A stretch of DNA of 64,000 bases from JADGOV01 sp963814355 (GCA_963814355.1 CAWFCZ010000018.1:558001-622000); one strand, 5' to 3'. Counted from the stretch's first letter, positions 33,415 through 42,814 are shown. Notes: generated by a model from the letters alone, not told the origin. Numbers and translations are program-made.

Positions 33415-33731
33415 CCGAGCCTGGTCCTGGGGCCACCGACGCCGAACTGGCTGAGTACTACGACCAGCACCGCGAGGTTACGGGCTGGAGCGAGCCGCAG
33501 CCCACGCCGGCGCCTGGACGGTTGGACGTCACCATCTCGGTGCGTTTCACGCCTACCGAGATCGCCGCCATCCGTGCCCGAGCCGAAGCAGCCGGCCTCA
33601 AGCCGACGACGTACATCCGTCGCTGCGCTGTGGTCGACGAGCGGCCACCCGTCGACCGGGAGCACCTGTCCCGGGCGGTGGAAGCGCTCTCCCGTGACCT
33701 CGACAACCTCCGCCAGGCAGCAGCCAGCTAG
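33411..33731 (+). CDS. BrnA/CopG-type antitoxin
   Basis: A 106-residue protein with an acidic N-terminal toxin-binding arm (TDAELAEYYDQHREVTGW). It is followed by an RHH DNA-binding fold, RLDVTISVRFTPTEIAAIRA and AEAAGLKPTTYIRRCAV, and a helical end. The reversed domain order and the toxin-first gene order match BrnTA-like systems. ATG 33411 has GGGAGGA upstream and overlaps the toxin stop. If the toxin is dead, this is a free regulator. Confidence 0.68.
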   Translation: MTEPGPGATDAELAEYYDQHREVTGWSEPQPTPAPGRLDVTISVRFTPTEIAAIRARAEAAGLKPTTYIRRCAVVDERPPVDREHLSRAVEALSRDLDNLRQAAAS

Positions 33732-34080
33732 TCCCAGCCAGCGGGTACACCTTGGGGTCCCGCATGGCTGACGTCTCGGATCGGCAAGGCCACGTTGTTC
33801 ACGACGACGGAACCCCATACGGATCCGCCGCCGCATTCGCGCCCTGCGCTCGGCGCAACTGGGCGTGGAACTGCCCCAGATGACCCGCCCGGTGATGATG
33901 TCGCGGACAGGTGCGTGTTGTGGCCGCTGACACCACTCTGCGGCGAGCCACTGAGTTCGGCTCTCGGACATAGGCTCGGCCTGGACGCGGCCGGGGGCGA
34001 CTTCGCCAGGGGTACCTACACTGATCATCGCCGCGTTTCCATTCATCCGGGGGCGGCGGGAAGCGGAGCGGAAGGACGTC
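33732..34080. other. Intergenic, no gene recognised
   Basis: About 350 bp between the antitoxin and the DUF3105 gene. Several short overlapping frames exist, but none has a credible start, ribosome-binding site or family resemblance. The DUF3105 ribosome-binding site (GGAAGGA) lies at its right end. Confidence 0.45.
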
Positions 34081-34842
34081 GTGGCTAGCAAACGTCCGGT
34101 GCAGGCCAAGAAGCGCGCCGCCAAGGAGCAGCGGGCCCGCCTCGACGAACTGAAGCGGCGGCAACGAGCCGCGGAGCGGCGCCGCACCGGTCTCACGATG
34201 GCGGCCGGCCTGGTCGTCGGCGCCCTGCTCGTCGGTGCGGTGGTGTTCCTGCGCTGGAACCCGACTCGCGCCGGGTACGTCGCCGGGGCGTCCCAGGCCG
34301 CCAAGAAGGCCGGCTGTACCGGAGTGCGCAACGACCGATCCATTGCGGGACAGGTGGTCAGCACCCCGGTCACCTACCGCGGAAGCCCGCCCAGTTCCGG
34401 GCGCTACAACCCCGATCCGCTGCCCGAGCAGCCGGCCTTCCTCGATCGAGGCTCGACCAAGGTACCCCTGCTGACCGAGCGGGCGGTGGCCAGCTTGGCG
34501 CGTGGATTCGTGATCGGCTGGTATGACGCCACGTTGCCGGCCGCGGAGGTCGCCAAGCTGAAGACCGCGTCCAGCGCCGCCTCGCGGTTCATTGCCGTGC
34601 CGTGGAGCGGTAAGCCCCTCCCCGGCGGCAGGCCGTTCGTGCTGACCGCCTGGGCGCGCACTCAGCGCTGCACGACGGTCTCCCCCGATGTGCTCAACGC
34701 TTTTTCCACCACCTATGCGAACTACAAGACCGCCCCGCAGCCGGGCGGCGCCGGCGGCCCGTCGTTCGCCCCAAGCCCCTCGGCCAGCCCGAGCCCGAAG
34801 ACCAGCCCGAGCCTGAAGACCAGCCCCAGCCCGCAGAAGTGA
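34081..34842 (+). CDS. DUF3105-family membrane protein
   Basis: A 253-residue protein with a highly charged cytoplasmic N-terminus (residues 1-36) and one membrane helix at about 38-57 (TMAAGLVVGALLVGAVVFL). The extracytoplasmic DUF3105-like domain contains CTGVRNDRSI, VTYRGSPPSSGRYNPDP and ARTQRCTTVSPDVLNAF. The tail has repeats of SPSPKTSPS-like Pro/Ser sequence, probably wall-spanning. The SGPH-type histidine found in family members I recall is replaced by SGRY. The start is GTG 34081 with GGAAGGA upstream. Function is unknown. Confidence 0.75.
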   Translation: MASKRPVQAKKRAAKEQRARLDELKRRQRAAERRRTGLTMAAGLVVGALLVGAVVFLRWNPTRAGYVAGASQAAKKAGCTGVRNDRSIAGQVVSTPVTYRGSPPSSGRYNPDPLPEQPAFLDRGSTKVPLLTERAVASLARGFVIGWYDATLPAAEVAKLKTASSAASRFIAVPWSGKPLPGGRPFVLTAWARTQRCTTVSPDVLNAFSTTYANYKTAPQPGGAGGPSFAPSPSASPSPKTSPSLKTSPSPQK

Positions 34843-34849
34843 CCGGCGC

Positions 34850-35929
34850 TCAGGATCGGTCGCTGGAGAACCGCAGGGCCCGATCGGCGATCACGGCATC
34901 CGGGAAGAGCCGTATCCCGGACAGCAACTCGTTGTGAGCGCCGAGGACCACACCGTCCCCGACGACCGCATCCTGCAAGACGCAGTAGTCCCCGATGGTC
35001 GCCTTCCGCCCGACGATCGAGCGCCGCACGACCGAGCCAGAGCCGACGACTGCCCGGTCGAGCAGGACGGCCGCGTCCAGCACCGCCCCCGGGCCGACTC
35101 GGCAGCCGGCGCCGACCGTGGTACCCCCGCGGAGCTCAGCGTCGGCGGCGACGACGGCGCCGCGCAGGACCAGGTGATCCCCGACCGGCCCGGGCAACGC
35201 CGGTGAGGGCGCCCGGCCGGTGACCAAATCCGCCGACCCGGTCACGAAAGCGGCCGGGGTGCCGAGGTCGAGCCAGTACGCCGATTCGACATAGCCCTGC
35301 ACCCGGATGCCGGCCGCGACGAGTTGCGGGAAGGTCTCCCGCTCCACCGAAACCGGACGGCCCGCCGGGATGGCGTCGATCACCGAGCGGGTGAAGACGT
35401 AGCAACCAGCGTTGATCCGGTTGGTGACCGGCTCATCCATCTTTTCCAGGAAGGCGGTTACCCGGCCGGTGTCGTCCAGCGGTACGCAGCCGAACGCCCG
35501 GGCGTCGGCGACCTCGGTGAGATGCAGGGTGACCGCGGCGCCACTGCGGGCGTGCTCGGCGAGTTGGGCGGTCAGGTCGTGCCCGGACAGGACGTCTCCG
35601 TTGAGTACCACAACCGGGTCATCGGGTCCGGACCGCAGCTTGTCCACCACGTTGCGGATGCCGCCACCGGTGCCCAGCGGGGTGATCTCCGTGACGTAGT
35701 CCAACTCCAGGCCCAGCGCGCCGCCGTCGCCGAAGTACTCGGCGAACACGTGCGGCTGGTAGGAGGTCCCGAGGACGGCATGCGTGATCCCGGCCGCCGC
35801 CAGCCGGGAAAGCTGGTGAGTCAGGAACGGTACCCCGGCTACGGCCAGCATCGGTTTCGGCGTGGAGATTGTCAGCGGACGTAGTCGGGTCCCCTGCCCC
35901 CCGACGAGCAGGATCGCTTCTGCGCTCAC
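34850..35929 (-). CDS. NDP-sugar pyrophosphorylase (mannose-1-phosphate guanylyltransferase-like)
   Basis: A 359-residue sugar nucleotidyltransferase. The nucleotide loop is ILLVGGQGTRLRPLTISTPK, with VVVLNGDVLSGHDL and INAGCYVFTRSVIDAIP farther on. Residues about 235-340 form left-handed beta-helix repeats (GAVVAADAELRGGTTVGAGC). It probably makes GDP-mannose or a related NDP-sugar from sugar 1-phosphate, using product of the manB mutase. GTG 35929 overlaps the glycosyltransferase stop, so the two genes form a coupled pair. Confidence 0.85.
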   Translation of the reverse strand: MSAEAILLVGGQGTRLRPLTISTPKPMLAVAGVPFLTHQLSRLAAAGITHAVLGTSYQPHVFAEYFGDGGALGLELDYVTEITPLGTGGGIRNVVDKLRSGPDDPVVVLNGDVLSGHDLTAQLAEHARSGAAVTLHLTEVADARAFGCVPLDDTGRVTAFLEKMDEPVTNRINAGCYVFTRSVIDAIPAGRPVSVERETFPQLVAAGIRVQGYVESAYWLDLGTPAAFVTGSADLVTGRAPSPALPGPVGDHLVLRGAVVAADAELRGGTTVGAGCRVGPGAVLDAAVLLDRAVVGSGSVVRRSIVGRKATIGDYCVLQDAVVGDGVVLGAHNELLSGIRLFPDAVIADRALRFSSDRS

Positions 35930-37062
35930 CCGGTGCTGACCGCGCGGGCATAGGAGGCCAGGTGAGCCTCCGCGCTGGCCTCCCAGGTGAACTCCGCGGC
36001 CCGGGCGACCCCGGCCGCGCTCAGCTGCCGTCGGCGGTCCGGATCGTCCAGCAGCGCGGCCAGCGACGCGGCGATCGCGTCGACGTCGGGCTCGGTGTAG
36101 GCCACCGCGTCGCCACCCACTTCGGGCAGCGACAGCCGATGAGTGGTGAGGACCGGCGCACCGCAGGCCATCGCCTCCAGCACCGGCAGCCCGAAGCCCT
36201 CGCCCCGACTGGGGTAGGCGACAACGGTGGCGCCGCCGAGGAAACCGGGAAGGTCGGTGAATCTGAGGTAGCCGGGGCGCACCACCCGCAGGGGGGGCGG
36301 GACCGCGGCGACGGCGCGATCGACGTCGTCGTCCCACCCGACCCCGCCGGCGAGGATCAGGGCCGGCTGGTCCTGCCGACCCCGCATCGACTTCGTCCAG
36401 CCCTGGATGAGGGCCGACACGTTCTTGCGGGGTTCCAGCGCGCCCAGGAAGGCGACGTAGGGGGTGTCGTGCAGGCCGAGACGGGCGGAGACCCGGGCCA
36501 CTTCGGACTCCGACGGCGGCCGGAAAATCGTGGTGTCGACCCCGTGGTACGCCACGTCGATCTTGGTGGGATCCGCGTCCAGGATCCGGATGAGCTCGTC
36601 TCGGGTGGCCTTCGACGGCACGATGACCCGATCCGCCCGGCGCAGCGCGGTCCGCATGGCGGACCGGAAGAACGTGCCCTTCACCGCGGTATGCAGGTCC
36701 GGGTCGGTGAAGAAAGTCGCGTCGTGGATGGTGACCACAACCGGTCGGCCGGCCCGCAGCGGCATGGTGTAGTGCGGAGAATGCACCAACGCGGCGTTCA
36801 CCTGCTGGGCGACAAGCGGGAGCCCGGTCTGCTCCCAGGCCAGCCGCGCCGGCCGATGGGAGATGGCCGCGGGGCCGGCCACGATCTGGGCATGCGGGGC
36901 CATCCGGCCGTACCGCTCGGCGTCGGCTCGTTGACAGGCCACCGCGAGGTCGGCCTCCGCGCGGCCGAGAGCCTCGATGAGCCCGTCGACGTAGCGCCCG
37001 ACTCCGCCGCGGTCCGCGGGCACGGCGCTGGCATCCACGAGCACGCGCTGGGCGAAGGGCAT
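35926..37062 (-). CDS. Glycosyltransferase family 4 protein
   Basis: A 378-residue GT-B glycosyltransferase. The N-domain has VDASAVPADRGGVGRYVDGL and LVHSPHYTMPLRAGRPVVVT. The C-domain has the donor-binding region VAFLGALEPRKNVSALIQGW and the EX7E motif region YPSRGEGFGLPVLEAMACGA. It is expected to move a mannose or similar residue from an NDP-sugar to a lipid or glycan, with the downstream pyrophosphorylase supplying the donor. ATG 37062 is the natural start. Confidence 0.9.
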   Translation of the reverse strand: MPFAQRVLVDASAVPADRGGVGRYVDGLIEALGRAEADLAVACQRADAERYGRMAPHAQIVAGPAAISHRPARLAWEQTGLPLVAQQVNAALVHSPHYTMPLRAGRPVVVTIHDATFFTDPDLHTAVKGTFFRSAMRTALRRADRVIVPSKATRDELIRILDADPTKIDVAYHGVDTTIFRPPSESEVARVSARLGLHDTPYVAFLGALEPRKNVSALIQGWTKSMRGRQDQPALILAGGVGWDDDVDRAVAAVPPPLRVVRPGYLRFTDLPGFLGGATVVAYPSRGEGFGLPVLEAMACGAPVLTTHRLSLPEVGGDAVAYTEPDVDAIAASLAALLDDPDRRRQLSAAGVARAAEFTWEASAEAHLASYARAVSTG

Positions 37063-37366
37063 GACGTGCGACGGGTTCCTTTCTCCAGCCAGACTTCGGC
37101 GAATACGCTATCGGCGGTGCCGAGCAGAAGGTGACACTCTACGAAGAGATAAAGCGTACGCCTGCCGATGGGTTCACCCACCCCGGCCGAGACCGGAGTG
37201 CCGATCGGGGTGCGGACCGTCAGGTTCCGGGGTACGCCGCAGGCGAGACGTGATCGGGGGGTAGGCCTACATCGCGCGGCCCGACGGTGAGAACCTGACA
37301 GCCGCCGGCGGCGAGGGAGGAGCTTAGGGTGTCCCCGATGAGCCTTTCGCACGCATTGTTTCGGGG
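37063..37366. other. Divergent intergenic region
   Basis: About 300 bp between the minus-strand glycosyltransferase and the plus-strand lipase. It must hold both promoters; no clear hexamers, repeats or RNA were recognised. Confidence 0.4.
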
Positions 37367-38263
37367 ATGCTCGCATCTACTCCGTGGATGCCCGCGCCGG
37401 TGGCCGCGATGAATCCGGCCGGACGTATCCGCGGGATCGCGGTGGAGGCCGCCTGGACCGCGGCGCAGGCGGCCATGTACCCGGGAGGGTTCCTCCGCGA
37501 GCGGGTGCGCTCCGATGCCAATGTCTACAACCTCGGCCGACTGTCCCTCCTCCAGCGCGGCATGCTCGCCACCGACGCCCATGCAGCCGGCACTCCGATC
37601 CTGCTGCTGCACGGCATGATCGGTAACCGGTCGAGTTTCGTCGTACTGCGACGCGTGCTGCGCCGGCGAGGCTTTCAGCGAGTCATCACGATCAACTACC
37701 AGGTGGTCACCCAAGACATCCGCCAGGCCGCCGAGGAACTCGGCCGAAGCATCGAGGTGCTCTGCGAGGCGAGCGGACATGACCAGGTTCATGTGGTCGG
37801 GCACTCCCTCGGCGGCGTCATTGCGAGGTACTACGTACAGCGGTTGGGCGGTGACGTACGGGTGCACAGCCTGGTCACCCTCGGGTCGCCACACCAGGGC
37901 ACCAGGCCGGCTGGCCTGGTACCGCACGCCGTGGGCCGACAAATCCGGCCGGATAGCGACCTGATCCGCGAACTCGCCGAGCCGGCGCCGGGGTGCACCA
38001 CGCGCTTCCTCGCATTCTGGAGCGATCTGGACGCTTTGATGATTCCCAAGCGGGCGGCTCGGATCGTTCACCCGGACCTCGATGCGCGCAACGTCTTCGT
38101 TCGTGGCGTCGGGCACATGTCGCTGCTGATCGACGGCGGGGTGGCCCATCAGATTGCGGCTGCGCTCAGCCACCTCGACGCTGCCGCCGCGACCGAAAAG
38201 TCTCCTTCCGATGAGCCGTGGGAGGCGCTGCCCGACCCAGAGGTCGCCGCGACGAAGCGGTAG
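37367..38263 (+). CDS. Alpha/beta-hydrolase, lipase/PGAP1-like esterase
   Basis: A 298-residue alpha/beta-hydrolase. The oxyanion strand is PILLLHGMIGNRSSFVVL. The nucleophile elbow is VHVVGHSLGGVIARYYVQRL (GHSLGG). VTLGSPHQGT, the acid in FWSDLDALMIP and the late His in VRGVGHMSLLID complete the triad region. It resembles triacylglycerol lipase/PGAP1-like proteins. No signal peptide is evident. The start is uncertain within about 12 codons. It may act on membrane lipid, given the acyltransferase next door. Confidence 0.82.
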   Translation: MLASTPWMPAPVAAMNPAGRIRGIAVEAAWTAAQAAMYPGGFLRERVRSDANVYNLGRLSLLQRGMLATDAHAAGTPILLLHGMIGNRSSFVVLRRVLRRRGFQRVITINYQVVTQDIRQAAEELGRSIEVLCEASGHDQVHVVGHSLGGVIARYYVQRLGGDVRVHSLVTLGSPHQGTRPAGLVPHAVGRQIRPDSDLIRELAEPAPGCTTRFLAFWSDLDALMIPKRAARIVHPDLDARNVFVRGVGHMSLLIDGGVAHQIAAALSHLDAAAATEKSPSDEPWEALPDPEVAATKR

Positions 38264-38421
38264 CGCCGAGCCGGTGGATCGGGATGTTCGGCCCAAGGTC
38301 TGCGTAGATCCCCCGCCACCGGTGATGCCAGGGCGGGCTAAGAGTACGTTTCGCTATGCGGGCACCCACCATTTGGGGCCGGCTTCGGACTCCCAACCGA
38401 CCGATACAGGGGTGGTAAATC

Positions 38422-39132
38422 GTGACTGCTGCGACGTCGCGTAGGTCGTTCCAGGTGACAGCGGCGCTGGTGCGTCCGGTGCTGGCCACCTTCACCAAGC
38501 CACAGTTCGCCGGCACGGAACATGTGCCTTCGACCGGCGGCATCATCGTCGCCGCCAACCACCTCTCGCCAGCCGACGGGGTGGTGCTGGGCAAGGCGCT
38601 CTACGACCTGGGGCGGCCGCCGCGGCTGCTGACCAAGGCCGAGATCCTCAAGATTCCGGTGATCGGCAAGCTGCTGCGGGCTACCGGACAGATCGGCGTC
38701 TACCGCGACAGCGAACAAGCTGGAAGCGCGTTGCGCGACGCCGTATCGGCGCTGGCGGCCGGTGATTGCGTGGTCATCTTTCCGGAGGGCACCAACACCA
38801 AAGACCCGGCGTACTGGCCGATGCGGGCGCACACCGGCGTGGCACGGCTGGCGCTGGAGACCGGGGCGCCGGTGATTCCGATCGCCCAATGGGGTGCGCA
38901 GCAGTTCTTCACCCCGGCGAAGCGCCCCAAGCTCAGCAGACCGATCCGCAAGGCGGTGCAGTTCCGCGCCGGACCGCCGGTCGACTTCGGCGAGTTCGCC
39001 GGCCAGCCACCCACCAGCGCCACGCTGCATGGGATGACGGACTCGATCATGGCCAGGATCCGGGAGCAACTCGGGGAGATCCGGGGCGAGACGCCGCCGC
39101 CGATGGTGCTCGACCGGCTGCACTCAGTCTGA
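38422..39132 (+). CDS. 1-acyl-sn-glycerol-3-phosphate acyltransferase (PlsC-like)
   Basis: A 236-residue lysophospholipid acyltransferase. The catalytic HX4D motif is IIVAANHLSPADGVVLGKAL. The second motif is GVYRDSEQAGSALRDA and the third, phosphate-binding motif is VVIFPEGTNTKDPAY; VIPIAQWGAQQFF is also typical. It should acylate lysophosphatidate or a similar acceptor at the inner membrane face. The start is GTG 38422. It converges on the flippase-like gene with an 9-bp overlap. Confidence 0.88.
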   Translation: MTAATSRRSFQVTAALVRPVLATFTKPQFAGTEHVPSTGGIIVAANHLSPADGVVLGKALYDLGRPPRLLTKAEILKIPVIGKLLRATGQIGVYRDSEQAGSALRDAVSALAAGDCVVIFPEGTNTKDPAYWPMRAHTGVARLALETGAPVIPIAQWGAQQFFTPAKRPKLSRPIRKAVQFRAGPPVDFGEFAGQPPTSATLHGMTDSIMARIREQLGEIRGETPPPMVLDRLHSV

Positions 39133-40089
39133 CCGGTCCGATCTCGCCGGCTCGGCGGGCGGAAGCCGGAGCGCCGCCCGGCCGCGGGCGGCTACGGCCA
39201 CGCCGGCCAACGCCAGGTCAGCGGCCGACAGCAGCACCCGCGACATCAGGGCCACCAGCAGCGCCGGCCCGGCGGCCAGCACCGGCGCGAGCGCGGCCAC
39301 CAAGGCGGCCTCCCGCACGCCGATACCGGCCGGCACGACGACGGCCACGAAGCCGACGGACCAGGCCAGCGCGAACCCGCCGACGGAGAGCGTCGCGGCC
39401 CGCGGACCCGAGGCACCGAGATCGGCGGCCAGCACGGCAACGTGGACGCCGAAGGCCAGCCAGGCAGTGAAGGCCAGAGCCAACGCGCGGAACAGGCCCC
39501 GGCCGCTGAGCGGATGCTCCAGTCCTTCGCGGCCGGCCAGCCGCAACACCCGGTTCAAGACACCGTTGATGACCCTCGGATGCAGCGCGGCCACCATCAC
39601 CGGCACGGCGGCCAGGGCGGGCCAGTACCGGGCAGCCGCCGTCAACCCCACCACGGGGAGCAGGACGGCCGCCACCGTCAGCCCGGCGACCAGGCTGAGG
39701 AGGACGGCCAAGGCGCCGGCGGCCGCCGTACGCCGGCGCGGGACGCCCTCGTCGGCCGCCAACTCCACCTGACCCACCAGCCACCACACCGAGCCGGGCA
39801 GGTACTTGCCGAGCTGGCCGAGGAAGAACACCCGCGTCGCCGCCCGGACCGACAGGTGCGAACCGAGGTCGGCCAGCACCGCGCGCCAAGACAGCATGGT
39901 CGCGAACAGCGCCGCGAGCACGGCCGCAGCCGCCACGCCGATCGAGGTGGGGTCCAGCCGGCCGGCGGCGCCGCGTACGTCGTGCCAGCGGTCCCCGACG
40001 GCGAGAACGCCGAGTCCGACCGCCAGTAGCCCGAGACCGACGCGCAGGCCAACACGTACCGTCCGGCTCGCCGAGACGCGGCGCAGCAC
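39124..40089 (-). CDS. Lysylphosphatidylglycerol synthase TM region-like (UPF0104) membrane protein
   Basis: About 321 residues with roughly eight hydrophobic helices. The family motif LGQLGKYLPGSVWWLVGQVE sits after the third helix, and GFALAWSVGFVAVVVPAGIG with VREAALVAAL sits near the C-terminus. Such proteins often accompany glycosyltransferases and may translocate lipid-linked sugars or lipids. GTG 40089 is preferred: a start at 40173 would leave only 16 bp before the divergent gene and adds an unconserved polar leader. Confidence 0.8.
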   Translation of the reverse strand: MLRRVSASRTVRVGLRVGLGLLAVGLGVLAVGDRWHDVRGAAGRLDPTSIGVAAAAVLAALFATMLSWRAVLADLGSHLSVRAATRVFFLGQLGKYLPGSVWWLVGQVELAADEGVPRRRTAAAGALAVLLSLVAGLTVAAVLLPVVGLTAAARYWPALAAVPVMVAALHPRVINGVLNRVLRLAGREGLEHPLSGRGLFRALALAFTAWLAFGVHVAVLAADLGASGPRAATLSVGGFALAWSVGFVAVVVPAGIGVREAALVAALAPVLAAGPALLVALMSRVLLSAADLALAGVAVAARGRAALRLPPAEPARSDRSD

Positions 40090-40189
40090 GGCTTCACTGT
40101 AGTGCGCCGGCTCGTGTCCCCCTGGATGCTCTGGGAAACCGCCGGACCCGGTCCGGCCAGCCGATCGGGACACTGGCTAGGGTCGAGCG

Positions 40190-41338
40190 GTGCGGGTCCT
40201 GAGCTTCGGCACGTACGACGTCAGGGCGCATCCCCGCCTCGGCATCCTGGTCGACGGGCTGCGGGAATCCGGGTGCGATGTCGTCGAGGTGAATGTACCG
40301 CTGGGGTTGGATACCGCGGCCCGGGTGAGCATCCTGCGGGACCCGCGGCGCCTGGGTCTGCTGGTCCGAAGGCTGCTCCGCTGCTGGGTCGAGCTTGCGG
40401 TACGCGCCTACCGGGTTCGCCGCCGAGGACGCGTGGATGTGGTTCTCGTCGGGTACCTGGGCCACTTCGACGTGCTGCTGGCCCGCCGGCTCTTTCCCGG
40501 TACGCCGATCGTGCTCGATCACCTGATCTTCGCCGCGGACACCGCGCTGGACCGGGGGGCGAGCGGCCCGGTCCGGGACGGGCTCTTGCGCGCGCTGGAC
40601 CGGGCGGCGCTGCGGGCCGCGGACGTGGTGGTGGTGGACACCGCCGAGCACGCCGAGCTGGTACCGCCGCGCGAGCGGGGCAAGGCGTTGGTGATTCCGG
40701 TCGGGGCGCCGGCGGCCTGGTGGGCCGCCCGGACCAGCGTTCGGGACCGGCCGCCGCCGGGCGGGTTCGACCCGGAGACTCCCAACCGGCCACTGCGGGT
40801 GGTGTTCTTCGGGCTGTTCACCCCGCTGCAGGGGGCACCGGTGGTCGGTGCCGCCCTCGGCCGCCTCGCCGACCGCGCCGACCTGACCGCGCTGATGATC
40901 GGCTCCGGGCAGGATTTGGAGCGGACCCGGCTCGCGGCCGCGGCCAACCCCAGGGTGCAGTGGCGGGCCTGGGAACCTCCCGAGACGCTTCCGGCGCTGG
41001 TCGCCCGCACCGACATCTGTCTGGGCACCTTCGGCACCTCGGCCAAGGCCGCGCGGGTGGTCCCGAACAAGGTGTTCCAGGGTGCGGCCGCCGGCTGTGC
41101 GATCGTCACCTCCGACACCCCGCCGCAGCGGCGGGCACTCGGCGACGCGGCGGTGTTCGTACCGCCCGGGGACCCGGCCGCGCTCGCCGCCGCGCTCGAA
41201 CAGCTGGCCGGGGATCCGGCGATGGTGGCCTATTACCGGATGGCCGCCGCCGACCTGGCGGATGAGCGGTTCCGGCCGGCAACCGTGGTGGCGCCGCTGC
41301 GGGACCGGCTGCCCGAGATGGTGCGGGCCTTCCGGTGA
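40190..41338 (+). CDS. Glycosyltransferase (GT-B, family 4-like)
   Basis: A 382-residue GT-B protein. It opens MRVLSFGTYDVRAHPRLGIL. The C-domain holds LRVVFFGLFTPLQGAPVVGA, WRAWEPPETLPALVARTDIC and NKVFQGAAAGCAIVTSDTPP. The last of these is the donor-binding helix region, though the usual EX7E is degenerate. The start is GTG. The stop overlaps the methyltransferase start (GTGA), so both probably modify the same glycan or lipid. Substrates are unknown. Confidence 0.82.
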   Translation: MRVLSFGTYDVRAHPRLGILVDGLRESGCDVVEVNVPLGLDTAARVSILRDPRRLGLLVRRLLRCWVELAVRAYRVRRRGRVDVVLVGYLGHFDVLLARRLFPGTPIVLDHLIFAADTALDRGASGPVRDGLLRALDRAALRAADVVVVDTAEHAELVPPRERGKALVIPVGAPAAWWAARTSVRDRPPPGGFDPETPNRPLRVVFFGLFTPLQGAPVVGAALGRLADRADLTALMIGSGQDLERTRLAAAANPRVQWRAWEPPETLPALVARTDICLGTFGTSAKAARVVPNKVFQGAAAGCAIVTSDTPPQRRALGDAAVFVPPGDPAALAAALEQLAGDPAMVAYYRMAAADLADERFRPATVVAPLRDRLPEMVRAFR

Positions 41339-42066
41339 GCCGCCGGAGGCTCCCACCGCTGGCGCTCAACGCGTGGCTGCGCTACGACGCGCTGCAACGG
41401 ATCTGGCCGGCTGACGCCGCCCGGGTCCTGGAGGTGGGCTGCGGCCAGGGGGCCCTCGGCGCTCGGCTCGCCGCCCGCTACGACTACCTGGGCCTGGAGC
41501 CTGACCCGGTGTCCGCGGCGGTCGCCGCCGAGCGGCTGCGGCGCCTGGGGCACGGTGAGATCCGCCAGGCCGAGGTGAGCACCCTGGGACCGGCGGAACG
41601 CTTCGACGTGGTCTGCGCCTTCGAGGTGATCGAACACCTGGCGGATGACCGGGCCGCGCTGGCGCAATGGATACGCCATCTCCGCCCCGGTGGCACCCTC
41701 CTGCTGTCCACGCCGGCCGACCCCGGTCGCTTCGGGCCGGCCGACGACGCCGCCGGGCACTTCCGGCGCTACGAACCGGCCCAACTCGCCGGGCTGCTGG
41801 CCGATCTCGGACTGGTACACGTCCGGGTGATCAGGTACGGGGCGCCGCTCGGGTACGGGCTGGAGGCCGCCCGCAACGCGCTGGCCCGCCGGGCGACCGC
41901 CAAGGCCGGCGGCTCGCTGGCCGAACGGACCGCCGGCAGTGGACGCTGGCACCAGCCACCGGCGGCGCTCGGCTTCGCCACTGCGGCCGCCACCCTGCCG
42001 TTTCGGCTGCTGCAGCGCCGGTTGCCCGACCGCGGCGTCGGCCTGCTCGCCGCCGGGCGTCGCTGA
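41335..42066 (+). CDS. Class I SAM-dependent methyltransferase
   Basis: A 243-residue Rossmann methyltransferase. Motif I is ARVLEVGCGQGALGARLAAR, the acidic ribose loop YDYLGLEPDPVSAAV, motif II FDVVCAFEVIEHLADDRAAL, and motif III RHLRPGGTLLLSTPADPGRF. It resembles Methyltransf_11/23 enzymes from sugar or lipid pathways. Translation is coupled to the upstream glycosyltransferase, suggesting O-methylation of its product. The C-terminal 70 residues are Arg/Ala-rich and may contact membrane. Confidence 0.87.
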   Translation: MSRRRLPPLALNAWLRYDALQRIWPADAARVLEVGCGQGALGARLAARYDYLGLEPDPVSAAVAAERLRRLGHGEIRQAEVSTLGPAERFDVVCAFEVIEHLADDRAALAQWIRHLRPGGTLLLSTPADPGRFGPADDAAGHFRRYEPAQLAGLLADLGLVHVRVIRYGAPLGYGLEAARNALARRATAKAGGSLAERTAGSGRWHQPPAALGFATAAATLPFRLLQRRLPDRGVGLLAAGRR

Positions 42067-42134
42067 CGGTTCGCCCTCAGCGCTGCGTGGCGTGTTCGCA
42101 TGTCCAGGTGCGTCCGCGCATGTTACGCTGGACC

Positions 42135-42380
42135 GTGCCCAAGACAGTTCAGATCCGCGACATCGATGACGAGGTGTACGCCGGGTTGGTGCGGCGGGCA
42201 GCCGAGACCGGCATCAGCGTCCCCGAGTTGCTTCGGATCGAGGCGACGCGGCTGGCCGCGCGACCCAGTGTGGAGACGTGGCTGGCCCGCACCCGGCGGC
42301 GGTCCACGCCGCTGGAGGGCACCGATCTGTTGTCGGCGCTCGACGAGCAGCGCGGAGGATGGCCCGATGCTGGTCGTTGA
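42135..42380 (+). CDS. FitA/VapB-like RHH antitoxin
   Basis: An 81-residue RHH antitoxin: PKTVQIRDIDDEVYAGLVRR, then AAETGISVPELLRIEATRLA and an acidic-basic tail. A -10-like TACGCT (42124-42129) ends five bases before GTG 42135, consistent with a leaderless message; ATG 42120 would sit upstream of that box. It overlaps the toxin by 14 bp. Both partners look complete. Confidence 0.8.
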   Translation: MPKTVQIRDIDDEVYAGLVRRAAETGISVPELLRIEATRLAARPSVETWLARTRRRSTPLEGTDLLSALDEQRGGWPDAGR

Positions 42381-42765
42381 CGCCTCCTGTCTCTGCGAGG
42401 TGTTGATCGGCGGGCCAGGCGCCGAGGCGATCAGGCAGCGGCTCGCTGCGGATGTGGACCAGCTCGCCCCCCATATCGTGGACGTCGAGGTCTTCGGCGT
42501 AGTCCGGCGCGAGCACCTGCGGGGAAGCCTCGACCGCACCGCCGCTGCCCAGGCGATCGGAGATCTGGTGGCCTGGCCCGGCGAGCGGGTCGGACACCGC
42601 CCGTTGCTCGCCCGCGCTTGGCAGTTGCGGGAGACGGTGCGCGGGTGGGACGCCATGTACGTCGCGCTGGCCGAGGCGCTGGGGGCCGTCCTGGTCACTA
42701 CCGACCGGCGGCTGGCCGCAGCTACCGGGCCGAGATGTCGGATCGAGACGATCGGCGGGCGGTAG
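42367..42765 (+). CDS. PIN-domain toxin (VapC)
   Basis: A 132-residue PIN ribonuclease. Acidic sites are LVVDASCLCEVLIG, VDVEVFGVVRREHL, GWDAMYVALAEALG and VTTDRRLAAAT. ATG 42367 lies inside the antitoxin's last codons. Normal length and all four acidic positions suggest an active toxin held by the upstream RHH partner. Confidence 0.86.
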   Translation: MLVVDASCLCEVLIGGPGAEAIRQRLAADVDQLAPHIVDVEVFGVVRREHLRGSLDRTAAAQAIGDLVAWPGERVGHRPLLARAWQLRETVRGWDAMYVALAEALGAVLVTTDRRLAAATGPRCRIETIGGR

Positions 42766-42814
42766 CCTGCCTCCAGCCGGTCCGGCGCCCCCCGGTTGGT
42801 CGGGCGGGCGCCGC

